DNA of 31,678 nucleotides from a virus. The first letter of the stretch is position 1, and the number at the start of each line of letters is the position of its first letter. The DNA lies in IMG/VR virus record IMGVR_UViG_3300027852_000126, positions 1 to 31,678 of that record; one strand, given 5' to 3'. Below the pieces are notes generated by a model. It was not told the DNA's origin and made no database searches. It was given only the letters and a program-made list of their open reading frames with translations. This document shows, piece after piece, positions 16,827 to 24,381 of the stretch. The position numbers and the translations under genes were made by a program.

Positions 16827-17583
16827 CACTTCTTTCCAATATGTTTGAGATAGACTAAGTCCATATCCCTAACGTGTGAGTGCATAGCTTCCGTCTGATC
16901 CTCGTCTAAGCTATACCTGTCGCAGTATTCCTGAATTGTTGTCCACCATATTGGTCCAGCACTCATGCCCATTTGTCTAGAGGCGATTAAGTCCATGAAC
17001 CCTATATAGTATATCTCCAAACCCGGAAGAAGGCTAGGGGCATTAGCTATCTTTTCTGGCAGAGGCAAGCCACTCTTCACACTTTGGGCTATTATCTGCT
17101 GTTCTACTGGTCCCTGAACTAATTGATACTCCAGGAACTCTATGAGTTTTTTCCCTCGTCCTCTATTTCCCCCTTGCGGAAGTTGGCGAGTGATGCGGCC
17201 TGCTCTTGCAGATCCATAAACAACCGAGGTAGATCACGCAGGGCAGTTTCCACATTGACTTCGCTGAACGGTACGATTTCACCTTCACGGTTCTCTATGC
17301 CAGACTTCATGGCTTTCTCGTCACCTTCGCCTTGCATTACTTCCCATGCGAGGATGATGGTTTTGGAATAGATGTCAGCCATCAGTGCCTGCGAGCGTTC
17401 GTTGCTCAAAGCACCGGACTCAAGAGCGCGGCGAACCGGCTTGAGTTTCTTTTCGGCATATCGGACATAATTCTTATTACCTTGCCCAGCAGAGGCAAGT
17501 AAGACACGAAAATCACCGTAGTCAATCCAGACTCCGTTAGCTTCAAGTGTCTCATCGGTTTCAAAGACGTCGTACATTCCCAT
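16826..17583 (-). CDS. Tail assembly chaperone, -1 frameshift fusion (GT-type)
   Basis: A second reading frame, open from the end of the 147-aa chaperone gene to the stop at 16826-16828, lacks a good start of its own (only a GTG at 17080). It joins the upstream gene through a -1 slip at A AAA AAC (17146-17152), just before the upstream TAG. The fusion would be about 252 residues: 146 from the first frame, then LIEFLEYQLVQGPVEQQ and the rest. This is the lambda G/GT arrangement: the fused minority product recruits tape measure and tube protein during tail assembly. The T part contains PGLEIYYIGFMDL and GPIWWTTIQEYCDRY, usual for such chaperones. Confidence 0.88.
17140..17583 (-). CDS. Tail assembly chaperone, unshifted (G-type) product
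   Basis: A 147-residue protein starting at ATG 17583 behind GGAG, placed between the tail tube gene and the tape measure region. It is helical and charged, beginning MGMYDVFETDETLEANGVWI and ending EIEDEGKNS. Genes at this position coat the tape measure during tail assembly and are absent from the finished virion. The slippery heptamer lies in its last codons, so most ribosomes stop here and a minority go on into the T frame. Confidence 0.85.
   Translation of the reverse strand: MGMYDVFETDETLEANGVWIDYGDFRVLLASAGQGNKNYVRYAEKKLKPVRRALESGALSNERSQALMADIYSKTIILAWEVMQGEGDEKAMKSGIENREGEIVPFSEVNVETALRDLPRLFMDLQEQAASLANFRKGEIEDEGKNS
17146..17152 (-). promoter_or_regulatory. Programmed -1 frameshift site A AAA AAC
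   Basis: On the minus strand the heptamer A AAA AAC is in phase with the chaperone gene (codons GGA AAA AAC TCA TAG). Both tRNAs can re-pair after a one-base backward slip, and the new frame is open for 106 codons. The stop is two codons downstream. I did not identify a stimulatory pseudoknot. Confidence 0.88.
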
Positions 17584-17608
17584 ATCTATATCTCCTGGAG
17601 GTTATGGT

Positions 17609-17630
17609 GGGCGCCCCGAATGGGACGCCC
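17609..17630 (-). terminator. Hairpin between tail tube and chaperone genes
   Basis: A 9-bp stem with one G-U pair (GGGCGCCCC at 17609-17617 against GGGACGCCC at 17622-17630) and a 4-nt loop follows the tail tube stop on the minus strand. There is no U-run, so it probably acts as a partial terminator or stability hairpin, keeping tube protein output above that of the downstream genes. Confidence 0.6.
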
Positions 17631-17638
17631 GTTAGTGA

Positions 17639-19171
17639 TTAAGCTGCTGTCGGCAGATAGTTGAAGTAAGTGACCAACAGTGTGTGATCGAGGTTGCTGT
17701 TAACGTCCTCACCAGATGCCGCGTCGCTAGAAAGAGGCAAAGTAATCGGTTGATCAACCTCAACTGATAGACGACCATCACCCAGAGCGATGAGAGGCAT
17801 ATCAAAGATGAGACCTTGATTGTCCCGCACAAAGCCCATATCCAATGTCACGTCTGCGTTGTTACGAACTGCAGAAACAGCGGAGACATTGGAGAAATAG
17901 GCAGTAAGACTACCAGAGACCTGAAACGTACCAGCGGTTACGTCAAAGGCACCGAGAACACCGACTGCCTTGTTTGGTGAGACATTGTTGTTGATAGCGA
18001 GAGTAGCCTCTGTGACATAAGCGAATAAGGCTGTAGGGGCCTCATCAGTATCACTGACCGTTGATAGACGAATGCGAGAAATATCGCTAGAGGTGTTATA
18101 CTCCTTGGCGACAAACGGCGCGATGACCCCGCTCTGCTTTTCACCAGTTGTGCTATCTCGTTGCTCGTTATCAGTAGCTACGAACGAGAGGTCCATATTA
18201 AGCAGGTCAGCGGAGGGAACGTTAATAGTCACTTCGTTAGGTACAGCTCCAATAAGGACCTCAGACTGGAGATCTCCTGGAGCAGCATCATCGGGAGCGC
18301 CCAAGAGACGTTCCACATTGTATGAACGTCGTACGATATTGGAGCCGCTTTCATTACGAATAACATCACCGAAGAATAGCCGAATATCTAGACCAGTGCC
18401 GGTTTCAGCAACCATCGCCAAATCTGACTTGTCGATGGTCAAGGCATTAGCCGCTATTGCACGGATGCGTTTGAATCCGTTATTCGCAGCCGTTGCGAAC
18501 TGATCGCCAGCGGTGTCACCGCCGACAAAGATCCATTGACCTTCAACCAATCCTAGAGTTGTAAAATCCAGAACGGTAGATGTGATTGTTGGGAGATCAC
18601 CAGATGTGTTAACATCAAGATCGGCAGTGCCAGCCACGTTCCCTACAACTCGAATGTTAGCTCTTGTCGGAGGAGAACCTTCAATAACAGTGGCGGCACA
18701 TGCGACAGAGGTAGATGCGACAACAGCGGTCACCTCTTGCAAAGCATTGTTACCTGAGTTAGTGAAGTTCTGGCCTTTGATCAGCGAACCAACCAAGAAA
18801 CCGGTTGTCGAAGCAACCTCAAACACCGTGCCGGTGACACCAGTCGGCTCTTCATAACCCTTTTCACGCACATTGGCGAACATGACGCCTTGCATGATAT
18901 TGGATAAGTTGGAAAAGGTTAGGTTCTGATTAATACCGCCAGATGCGTTCAAATCAGTCGTAACGCCTTTACGGCGTTGACGAGATGGGTTGATCGGATT
19001 TGGAGCAACAGTGATAATCTCACCGCCGAAGTCGTTATAGCTGTTTGGTGCGAGTGAATGCCAGACGGGTGATCCTGCCTGACCATTTTCGCCTGGGAGA
19101 CTACCAAGAACGGCTTCCTCGGCAAATGCGAGGCCCGTGATATTGGAGTCGATCTTGTTGACCTGTGCCAT
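17639..19171 (-). CDS. Major tail tube protein
   Basis: A 510-residue virion protein with a perfect AAGGAGG ribosome site ahead of ATG 19171, fitting a high-copy product. It lies between the tail terminator and the assembly chaperone, the usual place of the tube gene. The sequence is beta-rich: PSRQRRKGVTTDLNASGGIN near residue 62, repeated beta units in the middle (VFEVASTTGFLVGSLIKGQ; LDFTTLGLVEGQWIFVGGD) and ATLAINNNVSPNKAVGVLGA towards the end. At 510 residues it is longer than the 150-300 usual for simple tube proteins, so the middle (about 110-260) probably forms one or two extra surface domains. Confidence 0.85.
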   Translation of the reverse strand: MAQVNKIDSNITGLAFAEEAVLGSLPGENGQAGSPVWHSLAPNSYNDFGGEIITVAPNPINPSRQRRKGVTTDLNASGGINQNLTFSNLSNIMQGVMFANVREKGYEEPTGVTGTVFEVASTTGFLVGSLIKGQNFTNSGNNALQEVTAVVASTSVACAATVIEGSPPTRANIRVVGNVAGTADLDVNTSGDLPTITSTVLDFTTLGLVEGQWIFVGGDTAGDQFATAANNGFKRIRAIAANALTIDKSDLAMVAETGTGLDIRLFFGDVIRNESGSNIVRRSYNVERLLGAPDDAAPGDLQSEVLIGAVPNEVTINVPSADLLNMDLSFVATDNEQRDSTTGEKQSGVIAPFVAKEYNTSSDISRIRLSTVSDTDEAPTALFAYVTEATLAINNNVSPNKAVGVLGAFDVTAGTFQVSGSLTAYFSNVSAVSAVRNNADVTLDMGFVRDNQGLIFDMPLIALGDGRLSVEVDQPITLPLSSDAASGEDVNSNLDHTLLVTYFNYLPTAA

Positions 19172-19183
19172 TTAAGGCCTCCT

Positions 19184-19600
19184 TTACTTTGTTTCGTTGT
19201 ACTCAAATTCTATGAGCATGTTATTGTGATAAAATTGGCTTTCACGACCGACTTCCTGCATACGGACATTTCTGAACCACACACCATTATCCGATACCAT
19301 ACCCTCATATGCGTCGGCCACCACTTTAGCTAAAGCGTAAGACTCTGACAAGCCATTTCCAGTGGGAGTAAATATGGATGCGATGGCTGTTCCGGTACGC
19401 ACGAAGTTGCGATTTCCAATTCCACCGAGATTATCTTGTCGTCCTGTAGCATGTCTAATAATGAACACTGCCCATGGATCGTCTGAGGTATTACGCTGAT
19501 CACGAACATTGTCCCAATGAAGATCATAGCCCGTAGTATCCCACGCAACCTTCATCATAGAGTTAATGTCGTCCACCGCTTGGGTAAAAGTCAAGCTCAT
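19184..19600 (-). CDS. Tail terminator protein (DUF4128-like)
   Basis: A 138-residue protein directly before the tail tube gene. GNRNFVRTGTAIASIFTPTG and AYEGMVSDNGVWFRNVRMQE with a FEY-type end fit the tail-terminator family (DUF4128-like) that caps the growing tube so it can join the head. The start ATG 19600 overlaps the preceding stop as ATGA. The call relies on pattern and gene order. Confidence 0.75.
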   Translation of the reverse strand: MSLTFTQAVDDINSMMKVAWDTTGYDLHWDNVRDQRNTSDDPWAVFIIRHATGRQDNLGGIGNRNFVRTGTAIASIFTPTGNGLSESYALAKVVADAYEGMVSDNGVWFRNVRMQEVGRESQFYHNNMLIEFEYNETK

Positions 19601-19989
19601 CTACGTATCCCCACAAAGCCAAGTAATTGAACGTCTCCAGGTTTCAGGATTTGCAGACCAATGATGCCGAATACTTCTGTTCCATCCTCAACATGGGAAA
19701 ACTGACGCATGTCAGTGGATCCAGGGTAGAAGATACCAATGTAATCAGAGAATTCAATGAGATCTTTAAACTCTGTTCCTTGCCCAAGAGAGGAGAGACC
19801 GAACTGCCGAACTGTGTTCGGAGGTGCGAAGACAGCCTTTGTTTCGAACTCTGTATCTACTCCCGTTTGGGCTCCCCAAGGTTTAGCTGCATCAGAAGCC
19901 ACTTCTGACTTCCGTTGAAAAGTGACAGTTCTGCCATTGGCTGTGATAAGGCGATCAGCAGTCGCAGCTAATTTTACATAATCAACCAT
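19597..19989 (-). CDS. Head closure (connector) protein
   Basis: A 130-residue beta-rich protein between the adaptor and the tail terminator. RTVTFQRKSEVASDAAKPWG near the start, AVFAPPNTVRQFGLSSLGQG in the middle and the LLGFVGIRR end are usual for neck proteins of the HK97 gp7/SPP1 gp16 stopper kind, which form the ring under the adaptor that holds DNA in the filled head. The start ATG 19989 overlaps the adaptor stop. The role is inferred mainly from position and length. Confidence 0.7.
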   Translation of the reverse strand: MVDYVKLAATADRLITANGRTVTFQRKSEVASDAAKPWGAQTGVDTEFETKAVFAPPNTVRQFGLSSLGQGTEFKDLIEFSDYIGIFYPGSTDMRQFSHVEDGTEVFGIIGLQILKPGDVQLLGFVGIRR

Positions 19990-20837
19990 TACCGAATCGT
20001 ACCTCCTGAAGCATTCATGTAAGGTAAAATTAGACGATCAGCAGCAGGATAACTTTTCAGAGCAGTTGAAGAACCGACAACGTATTCAGTCTCTTCCTCA
20101 ATTGGTCCAACTTTCTCTTTCTTATATTTAACCATATTGCCAGTGGGATCAAGCGTAGGATCCTCCAGCAGGTCTGCAGTCAGGGAGCGTAGGGCATACT
20201 CTGCCACGGCTTCTTTGACGCCCTGTGGGACGCCTAGAATGGCTGTGCCTGCATCTGTATATAGGTACAGGCGCGGGAAGGGTAAGGCTTGTCCTCGGTT
20301 CTCATCATTACCGCCGTTTAGGGTAGCGAAGGACCATGTCGCAGAAGTTACTGTGGTTGAGACCGCAACTGAATTACCATCCTCGCCATCAAAGGCAGCT
20401 TGAACCAACATGCTCAGTCCGGGATTTGTTTCAGCACAGAAATCAATATCAGCGGCATTGATAACCGATATCATGTTATCAATGGTTTCGCTGATACGAG
20501 TGGCAATCAATGCCTGACTAGCGGCGACCGCGACAACAGTCTTGAACGTGAACACGTTTCCATCTATGGTGATTGTCTCACCGTCAGACGGAAGCACAGT
20601 AAACGTAAGGACTGACTTAGCGCCGTTGGAAGAAGTCTCTTGAATCTGACCACGGAAGCGCCCAAAGAAGCGTTTCACGATATAGTCAGTTCCTTTGATG
20701 ATAGCATTCTGCTTGACCGCAGATGTTCCAGTCCAGGTCGTGATACCTCGATCAACAAAGTATGCATCGACGAACGCTTCTGATGCCAGTGCATTCGCAT
20801 TTACAATTCCTGATCCATCTTCAACGATAAATGCCAT
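19989..20837 (-). CDS. Head-tail adaptor with an inserted beta domain
   Basis: A 282-residue protein. The N-terminal 64 residues (MAFIVEDGSGIVNANALASE, then KGTDYIVKRFFGRFRGQ) and the C-terminal 100 (RGQALPFPRLYLYTDAGTAI, VPQGVKEAVAEYALRSLT) together match the DnaT-like/adaptor family of connector proteins. Between them, residues about 65-180 hold an extra domain (DGETITIDGNVFTFKTVV, then FDGEDGNSVAVSTTVTSATW, LNGGND) of the kind found in phage structural proteins. The RGQ tripeptide on both sides marks the insertion point. The adaptor binds the portal from below. Confidence 0.78.
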   Translation of the reverse strand: MAFIVEDGSGIVNANALASEAFVDAYFVDRGITTWTGTSAVKQNAIIKGTDYIVKRFFGRFRGQIQETSSNGAKSVLTFTVLPSDGETITIDGNVFTFKTVVAVAASQALIATRISETIDNMISVINAADIDFCAETNPGLSMLVQAAFDGEDGNSVAVSTTVTSATWSFATLNGGNDENRGQALPFPRLYLYTDAGTAILGVPQGVKEAVAEYALRSLTADLLEDPTLDPTGNMVKYKKEKVGPIEEETEYVVGSSTALKSYPAADRLILPYMNASGGTIR

Positions 20838-21358
20838 TATACGTCCACCTCATAAAAATCTAAATGGAGCTGAGCCTCTCTGTTATTTCCAGCTAAATTA
20901 ATCAGCTTAAAATAATAGTTCTTCCCAGGAGCAAGTATCCAATAGTTTTCTAAATCACCATTTGCTCCGTAGGCTGATCCTCCAGATCCACCGACAATTA
21001 ATTCAGTATCTAAGATAAGACCATCATCACTCACTGTTGGATTAGAGAAAATCAAAGAGGATAAAGAATGTGTAGATTTCCTATTATAATTTACTGGTGC
21101 TAGAGGAACACCGTCATCAGATATTGTGGGATCTTCAAAGATCAGAAATTCTCCATCACCACTAGTGGTCGCTCTAGGGAGAACTCTCACATCATGGGCA
21201 GCATCGACCTTTAGGAGAATTGAGACAAACGCATTATTCCCAATTGATAGATCCACTAATTCTGTCTTAAAGGCTAACCCTTGTAACGATCTTGCATGAA
21301 AATTTGGCAGGATTGTAACTTGATTTTTCAGACCACTGTGCGCTAATCCAAAGGACAT
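20837..21358 (-). CDS. Virion structural protein with an internal repeat
   Basis: A 173-residue protein in the head-connector block, starting at ATG 21358 overlapping the previous stop (TAATG). LIFEDPTISDDG (72-83) and LIFSNPTVSDDG (102-113) are a direct repeat 30 residues apart. The C-terminal part (YWILAPGKNYYFKLINLAGN, then HLDFYEVDV) resembles jelly-roll modules found in phage tail and decoration proteins. It is likely a capsid-surface or neck-fibre protein, but no firm family can be named. Confidence 0.65.
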   Translation of the reverse strand: MSFGLAHSGLKNQVTILPNFHARSLQGLAFKTELVDLSIGNNAFVSILLKVDAAHDVRVLPRATTSGDGEFLIFEDPTISDDGVPLAPVNYNRKSTHSLSSLIFSNPTVSDDGLILDTELIVGGSGGSAYGANGDLENYWILAPGKNYYFKLINLAGNNREAQLHLDFYEVDV

Positions 21359-21696
21359 TACGTTTTTGTCCCTATTGCAAACGGCACTCCAAAACCATCC
21401 AATACGTAGAGTGTCATGGTGCCTCCGGTTGTTGTCGCAGGATTGATTATCTTACCAGCTTCAACGTAACCTATGATATGAATGAAATCAGCCGCAACTG
21501 TAGGAGTTTCTACTACACGAGCATCGATAGTCAGGACAATCTGACCAGCAGTTATTCCAGCATCATCTGAAACAGCAACAATTCCTCCGGCTGGCATCTG
21601 TAGAGTACCGAGCACAGTTGGAGCTGCTATCAATGCAGAGAAACGGGCAAATTGTGCCCGTTTCTTGTTACGTTTCAGAAGGTGGAATACCGACAT
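21358..21696 (-). CDS. Small virion-block protein, 112 aa
   Basis: The protein begins with a basic segment (MSVFHLLKRNKKRAQFARFS) followed by hydrophobic and beta-rich stretches (IVAVSDDAGITAGQIVLTID, TMTLYVLDGFGVPF). It starts immediately after the stop of the upstream gene (TAA ATG), so it is coupled. It lies between the acidic coiled-coil gene and the repeat-bearing structural gene and is probably a head or neck component. No family recognised. Confidence 0.65.
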   Translation of the reverse strand: MSVFHLLKRNKKRAQFARFSALIAAPTVLGTLQMPAGGIVAVSDDAGITAGQIVLTIDARVVETPTVAADFIHIIGYVEAGKIINPATTTGGTMTLYVLDGFGVPFAIGTKT

Positions 21697-22458
21697 TTAG
21701 CTTCCCATCAAAGGACGAGCTGGACGGGTTGCTCCACGTCCAGTTTTTCGAGCCATTGCTCGATCGATTGCCATTCGTGGATCAAGCGTCCGAAGGTCCA
21801 CACCTTTAAGCAATTCGCGTGTTTTGGTGATACGAGCACCACGAGCCTCTGTCTGAGACTTGATGAAAGCCTGAATAGCTTGCTGATCACTCATATCAGG
21901 AACTTCGCTCTTGATGCGGTTCTTGGTATAAGCCAAGGACAACTTAATGCGATTCTTGATATCTGCTGCTCGAGACATAGCTTCTTCAGCCTCTTGAAGC
22001 TGCATAGCCAAGACCTTCTCAAGTATCTCTAGAACGGAGGGATCCAATTCCATGAGAAAGGGAACGAACTTCTTTTCTGGAAGTGGTTCTCCTTCCAAAT
22101 AAGTTTCTATACCACCGAGATCGATCGGAGGCTCCTCTTGGGCTCCATCCTTCTCCTCTTCAGCCTTATCTGCGATAGCCTGTGCAGCAGCTTTCGCCTC
22201 ATCATCAGCTTTAGCTAGTGCTTCTGCATCCTCTGCTTCTTTCGCAGCCAGTGCTTCAGCATCAGCCTCTGAGGTATCAACCTTTTCCGGAATAGCCATA
22301 TTTTCGCGAGAGAATTCAGGAGCAGCTTCTGTGACGTCTGAGCGAGAAACTTTCTCACCGACTGCCTCAGAAAGAACATCTAACCGCGGAGCACCATCGT
22401 TGGTCCACTGGTCGTCGTCTAATGCATCCATGTTCTCAAGTGCTGTCTTGATTTCCAT
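21697..22458 (-). CDS. Acidic coiled-coil head-block protein
   Basis: A 253-residue protein. The first 55 residues (DDDQWTNDGAPRLDVLSEAV, SRSDVTEAAPEFSRE) form a motif I associate with head-region genes of aquatic phages. An extremely Ala/Glu/Asp-rich coiled coil follows (about 60-110), then a helical domain and a basic C-terminus (ARKTGRGATRPARPLMGS). The start ATG 22458 has AGGAAGG upstream. It could be an assembly factor or minor head protein. The function is unknown. Confidence 0.7.
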   Translation of the reverse strand: MEIKTALENMDALDDDQWTNDGAPRLDVLSEAVGEKVSRSDVTEAAPEFSRENMAIPEKVDTSEADAEALAAKEAEDAEALAKADDEAKAAAQAIADKAEEEKDGAQEEPPIDLGGIETYLEGEPLPEKKFVPFLMELDPSVLEILEKVLAMQLQEAEEAMSRAADIKNRIKLSLAYTKNRIKSEVPDMSDQQAIQAFIKSQTEARGARITKTRELLKGVDLRTLDPRMAIDRAMARKTGRGATRPARPLMGS

Positions 22459-22490
22459 CTGTAAACCTTCCTAGGTTAATATAGTGTCAT

Positions 22491-22513
22491 GAGGAGCCCA
22501 AGAAGAGCTCCTC
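22491..22513 (-). terminator. Hairpin after the decoration-like gene
   Basis: A 7-bp perfect stem (GAGGAGC at 22491-22497, GCTCCTC at 22507-22513) with a 9-nt loop lies just downstream of the decoration-like gene on the minus strand. It lacks a U-run and is one of several such hairpins in the head and tail blocks. Confidence 0.5.
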
Positions 22514-22520
22514 GTTGTGA

Positions 22521-23036
22521 TTAATCGTCCAACATGGTAATGAGAGTAACCTCAAGAACACCAGTTGCCGTGATGACTACCGAAGTGTCATCCGTCTGAT
22601 CTGCTGCGTCAATCAGCAAGTTCAGGTTCAGTTCCAGATCACCGTCTGTGTTATCCAGAACATGAGATGATCCGTTGACCACATTGAGTGTAGGAGAGAC
22701 CTCGGCCGTTGCTGCACCAAGAGCAGTTTCAGCGATGAAGTCTTCGTCACCAGCGCTGATGGTAGCATCGGCCGCAGGCGTTGAACCTACACCAAAGTCG
22801 CCATCAAAAGTATCACTGAGATCTCCAGAAGTCGGACCGGTGAATGCAACCTGAATAGCAGATGCCAAGATCAGAAGCTGACCTTCTGGCAATCCACCGA
22901 TGACAGTAGAGCCGAAGCCAATCGCCGCACCAGTTGCTACCGAAGTAATCTCATGATTGATCGGAAGCCGAATTTTCGTAATCGCTTGTTTCTGCGCGTT
23001 TCCGCGAGAAAGTCCACGGGGATATCCTTTTGACAT
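22521..23036 (-). CDS. Probable head decoration / stabilising protein
   Basis: A 171-residue protein directly after the capsid gene, starting at ATG 23036 with AAAGGAG. A basic N-terminal arm (MSKGYPRGLSRGNAQKQAIT) is followed by an acidic beta-rich body with many Asp/Thr turns. Size, charge layout and position next to the capsid gene fit a decoration protein that sits on the shell. It is flanked by two strong hairpins, which suggests it is a high-copy product with its own mRNA segment. Confidence 0.65.
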   Translation of the reverse strand: MSKGYPRGLSRGNAQKQAITKIRLPINHEITSVATGAAIGFGSTVIGGLPEGQLLILASAIQVAFTGPTSGDLSDTFDGDFGVGSTPAADATISAGDEDFIAETALGAATAEVSPTLNVVNGSSHVLDNTDGDLELNLNLLIDAADQTDDTSVVITATGVLEVTLITMLDD

Positions 23037-23059
23037 TAGGTTTCTCCTTTCCGGGTTTA

Positions 23060-23079
23060 GGAGGGACCGAAGCCCCTCC
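23060..23079 (-). terminator. UUCG-tetraloop hairpin after the capsid gene
   Basis: On the minus strand GGAGGGGC-TTCG-GTCCCTCC forms an 8-bp stem (one G-U) closed by a C(UUCG)G tetraloop, one of the most stable RNA hairpins known. It lies 9 nt beyond the capsid stop. With no U-run it is more likely a 3' stabiliser or partial terminator than a full stop. Confidence 0.7.
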
Positions 23080-23087
23080 CGTTGTTC

Positions 23088-24146
23088 TTACGCTTCGCGA
23101 GTAACCAGACGAGCGAACTTGATCTGCTTACGCTCAGGATAGACACGGTTCCAGGAACCTGCTTCATCCAGATCGTCGTCACCTGTGCCAGTGTTTGCAG
23201 GACCACCGTCACCAGCAGTGCCGACCCACGCATGACCAGTTGGGTGCATCGTCCACATGACACGAGAGTAGAGGACGTCTTGTCCACCACCGTTACCGCC
23301 GCCAGCTTTACGATCAACCTCTGTTGCGACAGGCGGAGTACCAACGCCGATCTGAGTTGCCCCGCTGCCGAACAGCCAAGTGTCATAGACAGAACCAGTG
23401 CGTGGAACACCGTCATCAACGATAACTTCACGGCCCAAGAAAGTCGGGATATTAACACGACCTTCTGAATCAGGGATGAAGTCGATGAGGTTGTTCTTCT
23501 GCATACGGTTATACACGATCGAGTGGACCATGACACCAGTCAGGTCTTCCATGCTGTCGCCCATCGTCACGGCTGCGTCCAAGAACGCTTCGGCCGAGAA
23601 GTTGGTAACACCGTCGACGAAACCACCACCAGAGATGTCGTTAACATAGTCACCAGAATCATTGGCCACGTTGTCAGCGATAACACCGTTCCAAGTAGCA
23701 ACGAAAGCCGCCTGCATCCGGCGGACCCAATAGCTCGAGACGCGAGAAGCAATGCTTTCCATCGGATCAGCACCAGCCAGAATGGCAGACAGATCGGAAG
23801 TGGACCAAGAGTTATTGCGGTTCATGCGAACTGCAATCTCTTTGATGGTGCCTGTTTTCAGTGGGTTAGGTGGACGGGCAACACCAGCAGGTAGAGCCGC
23901 GTCTGCATCATCGAACGGAATAGAAGTATCAGTTGAGATACGATCAGAATCGTTGTCCAGATCTTTGAATGACGGAACTTGGAAGGTGATACCACCACCA
24001 GAAAGTTTCGAGTCCAAATCTTCGGAGCGAACTGCCATACCAGATTGAATAATACGCGATTTTTCCTCTGTGAGGTTTTGCGCATAACCAGTGAAGATCT
24101 CGGGGACGATTACGTCACTTACCCGAGTAGAGGGACCTGCTGCCAT
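23088..24146 (-). CDS. Major capsid protein
   Basis: A 352-residue coat protein, HK97-fold by context. The N-terminal region (VSDVIVPEIFTGYAQNLTEE, IQSGMAVRSEDLDSKLSGGG, then TFQVPSFKDLD) and the later HSIVYNRMQKNNLIDFIPDS match the capsid family of phages with DUF4055-type portals. No separate protease is seen, and the chain begins without a long delta domain, so assembly probably uses the scaffold-like gene just upstream. The start ATG 24146 has AAAGGA upstream. A structured 235-bp leader precedes it and a UUCG hairpin follows it, both in line with high output. Confidence 0.9.
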   Translation of the reverse strand: MAAGPSTRVSDVIVPEIFTGYAQNLTEEKSRIIQSGMAVRSEDLDSKLSGGGITFQVPSFKDLDNDSDRISTDTSIPFDDADAALPAGVARPPNPLKTGTIKEIAVRMNRNNSWSTSDLSAILAGADPMESIASRVSSYWVRRMQAAFVATWNGVIADNVANDSGDYVNDISGGGFVDGVTNFSAEAFLDAAVTMGDSMEDLTGVMVHSIVYNRMQKNNLIDFIPDSEGRVNIPTFLGREVIVDDGVPRTGSVYDTWLFGSGATQIGVGTPPVATEVDRKAGGGNGGGQDVLYSRVMWTMHPTGHAWVGTAGDGGPANTGTGDDDLDEAGSWNRVYPERKQIKFARLVTREA

Positions 24147-24381
24147 GATATTTCCTTTCGTGGCAAAAATGAGAAGGGAAGAGGCGAACCCATGTTCAAC
24201 TCGGGAGGAAGACCCATGTCTTCAATGACGTAGACCTTAACCTAAGTGGAAACAGAAAGCAACAGGCTATTTGATACGAATTACGCCTCACTATTTCTAG
24301 CGAGGCGCAATCACTTAGGCGTCGGACTACCACATACAACGCCTGTAACCCGTATAGCACGGAGACAAGCTTATGACCAGT
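24147..24381 (-). promoter_or_regulatory. Structured 235-bp leader of the capsid gene
   Basis: There is no gene here. The minus-strand RNA can form a 14-bp hairpin with a GAAA tetraloop (24280-24311, two G-U pairs), enclosed by ACAGGC/GCCTGT (24262-24267 with 24341-24346). As an alternative, CCTAAGTG (24241-24248) can pair with CACTTAGG (24312-24319). No clear promoter or U-tract was found. It may work as a transcription attenuator, processing site or ribosome-loading leader for the capsid mRNA. Confidence 0.5.

Noticed and set aside
16826-17080. Independent 84-aa gene from GTG 17080
   Set aside because: No ribosome site, the frame is open well upstream, and the slippery site explains its expression as part of a fusion.
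23057-23536. 159-residue minus-strand frame overlapping the capsid gene
   Set aside because: It lies in another frame of the capsid gene with Ser/Leu-rich content and no ribosome site.
24262-24346. tRNA-like layout with acceptor-type stem about 85 nt long
   Set aside because: The ends pair (ACAGGC/GCCTGT), but there is no T-loop consensus, no D-arm and no usable anticodon arm. Kept only as a structured leader.
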